Source of the DNA: Odobenus rosmarus divergens
Taxonomy: Eukaryota; Chordata; Mammalia; Carnivora; Odobenidae
DNA: 64,000 bases
Direction of reading: 5' to 3'
NCBI RefSeq assembly: GCF_000321225.1
Contig: NW_004450330.1
Location: 4,081,192 to 4,145,191 of the forward strand
In this document: positions 59,600-64,000 of the stretch, piece by piece
Layout: each line of letters opens with the position of its first letter
Numbering within the stretch: the first letter of the stretch is position 1
Position numbers and translations under genes: made by a program
Notes under the pieces: generated by a model
Told to the model about the DNA's origin: nothing
The model's input: the letters and a program-made list of their open reading frames with translations, nothing else
Databases searched by the model: none

Positions 59600-60140
59600 G
59601 TTTCAGATCATTGTTCAATAAAACTAGAAATTTATTACAAAATAGAAAAAAACAATCTATGGATAATAAATAACAAATAGAAAATCACACCTAACTCAGG
59701 AAAAGGAAACATTAAAACCAAATTACAAAGTAGCTCAAAAATCCTCATAAAATACTACACATTAAAACATATTGAATGCATCATGGAATAGCGTCTAGAG
59801 AAAAATTTGGACCTCATTGTCTATATCATTAAGTCACATAGTTAAAAAATATCTTTATTAAGCTTTGAATCATAAATGTTTTAAGAACTAACACAGAATA
59901 AGGTTAAAATGCAGAAAGAATTCTAAATTAGTAATTTCAAAAAAATTAATAAAGAAAAAATTAGAACTATTAACTGAATTCAAAAGGTAGATCCAAATAT
60001 TAGTGAACTAAGGCAGCAACTAGTCAAAGGAATAATTTTAAAAGTCAGATAAATCAGAAAAATCTGTAGGAAATCAATAATAAAAAGACAAATAATACTC
60101 ATAAATGGTAATGACTATGAAGGCCCCATACATTTCATTA
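59600..60140 (+). mobile_element. Ancient L1 ORF2 interior fragment (tentative)
   Basis: Order of CAATAAAACTAGAAATTTAT, GAATGCATCATGGAATAGC, TAGAGAAAAATTTGGACC and AAATTAGAACTATTAACTG parallels the interior of L1 ORF2 on the plus strand. Many stops and gaps are present, so it is a fossil only. Confidence 0.5.
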
Positions 60141-60315
60141 GCTATCAAATACCTACTAAAAGTCACAAATTACTATCTTCTTCCCCTCAGATTTGCAAAC
60201 AATAATGAAAAACATATTTCAAACTTTTTGATCTCATGATGTTTAATAACTGGTATCACAGACAATTTGGTGGGAGCACCTAATGGGGATTATGTTTGTG
60301 TTTGTATTTATTAAT

Positions 60316-60400
60316 TTCTTTTAATTTTTAAAATTTTTTTATTATGTTAATCACCATACATTACATCATTGGTTTTTGTTTTTTTCTTTTAATTTTTTTA
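60316..60400 (-). mobile_element. Short L1 3' terminus, minus strand
   Basis: TTTTATTATGTTAATCACCA and ACATTACATCATTGG are the reverse complement of a carnivore L1 3' end. Fewer than 90 bases are present, so it is either a severely truncated insertion or a remnant. Confidence 0.55.
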
Positions 60401-60433
60401 AATTTTTTATTGTTAAGTATTTATTAATTTCTT

Positions 60434-60615
60434 TTTTTTTTAAAGATTTTATTTATTTGAGAGAGAGAGAGAGCACATGAGAGGGGGGAGGGTTAGAGGG
60501 AGAAGCAGACTCCCTGCTGGGCAGGGAGCCCGATGCGGGACTCCATCCAGACACTCCAGGATCATGACCTGAGCCGAAGGCAGTTGCTTAACCAGCTGAG
60601 CCACCCAGGTGCCCT
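60434..60615 (-). mobile_element. Can-SINE, 'CATGTGCTCTC' subtype
   Basis: Poly-T, AGATTTTATTTATTTGAGAG, GAGAGAGCACATGAGAGGG, CACTCCAGGATCATGACCTG, GAGCCACCCAGGTGCCC. Target duplications AGTATTTATTAATTTCTT (60416-60433) and AGTGTTTATTAATTTCTT (60616-60633), one mismatch. Confidence 0.95.
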
Positions 60616-60633
60616 AGTGTTTATTAATTTCTT

Positions 60634-62140
60634 AAGCAGGCAGATATGCATTGTTTAATACCACCATTCTTCATTGCAACTGGAGACAAAACAGTATTAT
60701 TATAGTCGCAGATAATAGGTTGCATCCTTGATGTTTCATGCTCCTGAACTTACGTAGAGCAAAATCGGCAGCCCTGATCTGTGGTGGGAAGTCGGAGGGG
60801 CCGTGTGTGTGGTTGGCATGTTTGCTTCCCTTGGGGGACATTGCTGCTCAGTGGGGTCACTGGCTGACGAAGCTCCACCAAGGATCATGCTATTTCACTT
60901 GAGGAAATTGGCTACGTTCCTGTTTGTTCAGAACTGAGATAATCCTTTTTCTACATTTCACCCTGCACTAGCTGATTTCTGAGATTTAGACACCTGAAGC
61001 ATGAGGGAGAACAAGGAGGTTAATTCAGCAGTTCTGTAAATAGTTCAGTACCAGAAGTGTTTGCCAAATAACAAAGCTACTTCTTTCCCCAGGGACACGG
61101 AAGTGAAGACATTATTTTTCAGAAGCACAAAGTGCAATCTGATGAGGATGGTGTTGGCATTTAGCCAAGCATGAGCTCCACAAAGACCATGAGGCTGGAC
61201 CTGCCTGTGGCTTTCTTTATGGCTCCAGTTCTCCAGATTAAATTGTATCAGTCCATCAACTCAGGAGTCTTAAAAGCGTCCCTCTCAGTCCTGTAGTCCT
61301 TTTTCTGGAGAACGATCTAAGGTAACAAATAGCAATCATCAGCTTATAACTAATAGAAAATTTCAGCAAGGCAGCCACAATAATTACCTCAGCATGAAAG
61401 GATAAAAGTTGACGCATCACAAGCTAAAATGGCTCCTGGAGCTTCTCTGAAAATCCAGAACAAATGAAATAGGACCACAGTGAGTGAAGTGACGGAGTTG
61501 AGACTGACTGGTAGAGAGTTGGATGTGCCATCTGCAACACCAGACAGAAGCAGCTGTCCATCAGTGTATCAGATTGAAGAAGTCTACAATGCCTCCTAGT
61601 GAGAGCCTTCGTGAAAAAGCAATTTCTCAAAAAAAAATACTTTTTTTTTTTTTTTTTCAAAGAGAGAAGGTTGGTGGCTACAGGCTCATTCCAGGCTTGA
61701 TCTTGCTCACCAGAGCAGCCAAGATGCTCTGAAGCGTTGATGCTACTTTGGAGCTGGAGCAAGCTGGATTTGGGACCACTGGTACACTGCTGAGTGCCCA
61801 AAACTCTCTAGATGACAGCAAGTATTATAATCTAGGGCTATGAATGGAATAAGGGACGTTAGAATCCTAGTTAGAATATTCTCTGGAGATGTTTCCAAGA
61901 TTGCCATCACAGAAGCCAGAGAACTGTTGCTATTAGGCAAGGCTTGCTGCAAGGTTTTGTATGTGGGCTCAGTATATATAGGACTGGGATTCTTACACTG
62001 AGTTTATAATTACCCACAGTCAGTCAGGAAAAATGCTCTCTGCCTCTTTGTCTTCTGATTTCCGGTCAGGATAATGATGATGTGCCTACCATCTGCTAGT
62101 GCATTCTAAAGCATGGCTTGCAGGAGTAGGTTTTACTTTT
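60634..62140. other. Unidentified sequence block of richer composition
   Basis: About 1.5 kb of more even base composition than the rest of the window. I recognise no gene, exon or repeat. A 125-codon minus-strand frame (61424-61801) crosses a poly-A/poly-T junction at 61628-61657 and so is not credible as protein. The block could be an old LTR or other repeat, an lncRNA exon or conserved non-coding DNA. Confidence 0.4.
61628..61657. repeat. Back-to-back A9 and T17 runs
   Basis: A run of A, then TAC, then a long run of T, forming a perfect small inverted repeat. It may mark the tail of a lost or truncated retro-insertion. Confidence 0.7.
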
Positions 62141-62319
62141 TTTTTTTTTTGCTTGTCTGTCCCCTTGAAAAATAATAAAAAAAAAACCCTCTCATTTATT
62201 ACAGATGTTATTAGTACATAATAAAATCAATATATATACCATCTATTACATAATTTTAGAGATAATCATAAGAAAATTAAAATTAAAAAAATTTAAATGT
62301 TACTAGAAATCTCTTTCTT

Positions 62320-62517
62320 CCTTTTTTTTCTTTTTTTCTTTAAGATTTTATTTATTTATTTGACAGAGACAGAGAAGGAACACAAGCAGGGGGAGTAGGA
62401 GAGGAAGAAGCAGGCTTCCTGCCGAGCAGGGAGCCCGATGCGGGGCTCGATCCCAGGACCCTGGGATCATGACCTGAGCTGAAGGCAGACGCTTAACGAT
62501 TGAGCCACCAGGTGCCC
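62320..62517 (-). mobile_element. Can-SINE, arctoid type
   Basis: Poly-T/C start, AGATTTTATTTATTTATTTG, ACACAAGCAGGGGGAGTAGG, GATGCGGGGCTCGATCCCAG, TGAGCCACCAGGTGCCCC (one C missing from CCACCCAGG). Target duplications CTAGAAATCTCTTTCTT (62303-62319) and CTAGAAATCTATTTCTT (62518-62534). Confidence 0.96.
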
Positions 62518-62534
62518 CTAGAAATCTATTTCTT

Positions 62535-62989
62535 AATGAGGTGAATAGAGTTAGGGTTTTTTAAAAAAAATAATTTATTCATCTACAGATACATAAATAA
62601 AATTATTCCTAGAATTAAACAGAATTAAGCATCAGTTCTATTCTTGTATTTTTGTTTTTATAGATGTAAACACTAAGTAAACATGAAGATGGAAATGAGT
62701 TTAGTTATAGCAGGGTCATTAAAATTTTTCAATTTCATTGAAGTTATTTTCCAAAAGTATCTAGTGATCTATAAAAGTTATTTTCAGGGGCAAAAGCAAA
62801 ATGAAAGAAGGGGAAAAATGCCTGTCATATAATGACTTGTTACTCATTTATTCACTTTGACAATTTTAGAGACTTATCAAATAACTGTAAATAATTTCCT
62901 TTTTTTTTTTCAATTTGGGGCATCTTGTTTAACAATGTACTCAGAAAGAGTTTGAAAAGGAAATATTAATTTAAATCCATTAGCCAATT
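62535..62989. other. AT-rich spacer, nothing recognised
   Basis: No gene or repeat is supported between the last Can-SINE and the terminal L1. Confidence 0.5.
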
Positions 62990-64000
62990 TACTGTTTTCC
63001 TCAGCTTTATTTAAGTAAAATTGACAAATATATATATTTAGTATGTACAAAGTAATATTTTCATGTAGATAGACATTGTGAAATTATTACCACAATGAAG
63101 CTAATTAACATATTCATTATCTCACATTGTTACCATCTGTGTGTGTGTGCATGCAAGCACTTGTGTGGTTAGAACACAAGTTCTACTCTCAGCAAATTTC
63201 AAGTACACAATACTGTATTATTAATTATAGTCACCATGCTGTACATTATATCTTCAGAACTTATTTATCTTGCGTTACTGAAACTTTGTACTCTTTGACC
63301 AAATCTCCTCATTTCCCCCCATCCATCTTGCCCTGGCAAGGACCATTCTACTCTTTGCTTTTATGAGTTTGACTTTTTTAGATTCCATATCTAAGTGAGA
63401 ACATGCAGTATTTGTCCTTCTGTGTCTGGCTTCTTTCATTTAACATAATGTCCTCCAGGTTCATCCATGTTGTTACAAATGGCAGAATTTCCTTCTTTCA
63501 TAAGGCTGAATAATATTCCATTGTGTGTATTTGCCATATTTTATTAATCCTTTCATTCATACATGGACATTTCAGTGATTTCCATATCTTGGTTATTGTG
63601 AATAATGCTGCAATGAACGTGGAGTGCAGATATCTAATACACTAATTTCATTTCCTTTGGACATACACTCCTAAGTGAGATTGTTGGATCATATGGTAGT
63701 TCTATTTTTAATTTTTTGAGGAACTTGTATCTAGTTTTCCACAGTGGCTTTAATAACTTACATTCCCACTAACAATGCACAAGTGTTCCCTTTTCTCCAT
63801 ATTCTCTCCAACACTTGCTATCTTTTTTTCAAAGTAATAATCATCCTAACTGGTGTGAAGTGATATCTCATTATAGTTTTGATTTGTATTTCCTTGATGA
63901 CTAGTGATATTGAACATCTTTTCATATACCTGTTGGTCCTTCTATGTCTTCTTTGTTTTTTGGGTTTTGTTTCTGTTTTTGCTTCTTCTTTTTTTTTTTT
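62990..64000 (-). mobile_element. L1 3' UTR and ORF2 end, minus strand, runs off the window
   Basis: Antisense L1MA/MB-like order: GCTTTATTTAAGTAAAATTG, CACCATGCTGTACATTATAT, TTCATCCATGTTGTTACAAA, GGCTGAATAATATTCCATTG, AATAATGCTGCAATGAACG, GGATCATATGGTAGTTCTAT and AACTGGTGTGAAGTGATATC. It ends in a T-rich stretch (63955-64000) that may begin another insertion beyond the edge. Confidence 0.92.

Noticed and set aside
61424..61801. 125-codon open frame on the minus strand
   Set aside because: It reads through a poly-A run into Lys repeats and through the adjoining T run, and nothing in the translation is recognisable.

Overview
This window is nuclear DNA from a carnivoran mammal, most likely an arctoid caniform (bear, panda, pinniped or mustelid group). 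The diagnosis rests on 18 Can-SINE copies. Seventeen carry the head GGGCGCCTGGGTGGCTCAG or a close variant, and most have the arctoid-type body with a CT-rich stretch and an AATAAAATCTTT tail. I see no copy of the dog type (head GGGATCCCTGGGTGGCGCAG) and no typical cat-type body. The DNA is AT-rich, CpG-poor and saturated with old interspersed repeats.

I find no protein-coding gene, no convincing exon, no rRNA, functional tRNA or CRISPR array, and no prokaryotic features. The longest open frames (about 125 codons or fewer) are chance frames, microsatellite translations, or frames inside SINE, L1 and LTR sequence. The window is therefore intergenic (gene-desert-like) or lies inside a very large intron.

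Layout. 1-10 kb: mostly single-copy AT-rich DNA with two Can-SINEs, a long (AC)22 microsatellite, a MIR and a diverged local duplication. 10.5-11.8 kb: a 5'-truncated L1 on the + strand with target-site duplications. 13-16.3 kb: Can-SINEs, ancient L1M pieces and a composite insertion containing inverted L1 parts. 18-22 kb: a MIR, then two L1 3' ends of different age, both on the minus strand. 23-28 kb: Can-SINEs, MER5, and one MaLR LTR nested inside another. 28.3-30.6 kb: the 5' half and 3' tail of an ancient L1M, split by a Can-SINE. 32.8-36.3 kb: a mosaic of ancient repeats, including a MaLR LTR, a Tigger-type MITE with both inverted ends, and an L2. 38-48 kb: a Can-SINE, a near full-length MLT1 LTR, MIRs, a Tigger-like transposase fossil and an old L1M 3' region. 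48-58 kb: L2s, a MaLR LTR, MER5 and seven Can-SINEs, three of them within 1.3 kb. 58.9-64 kb: ancient L1 fragments, two Can-SINEs, about 1.5 kb of unidentified richer sequence, and an L1 on the minus strand running off the right edge.

No new biological system was found. The observations most worth checking are the composite inverted L1 at 15.2-15.8 kb, the nested LTRs at 25.7-26.6 kb, the inverted Can-SINE pair at 52.9-53.4 kb, the tRNA-Lys-like SINE head at 16.15 kb, and the unidentified block at 60.6-62.1 kb. Repeat family names come from remembered consensus sequences. No database search was run.
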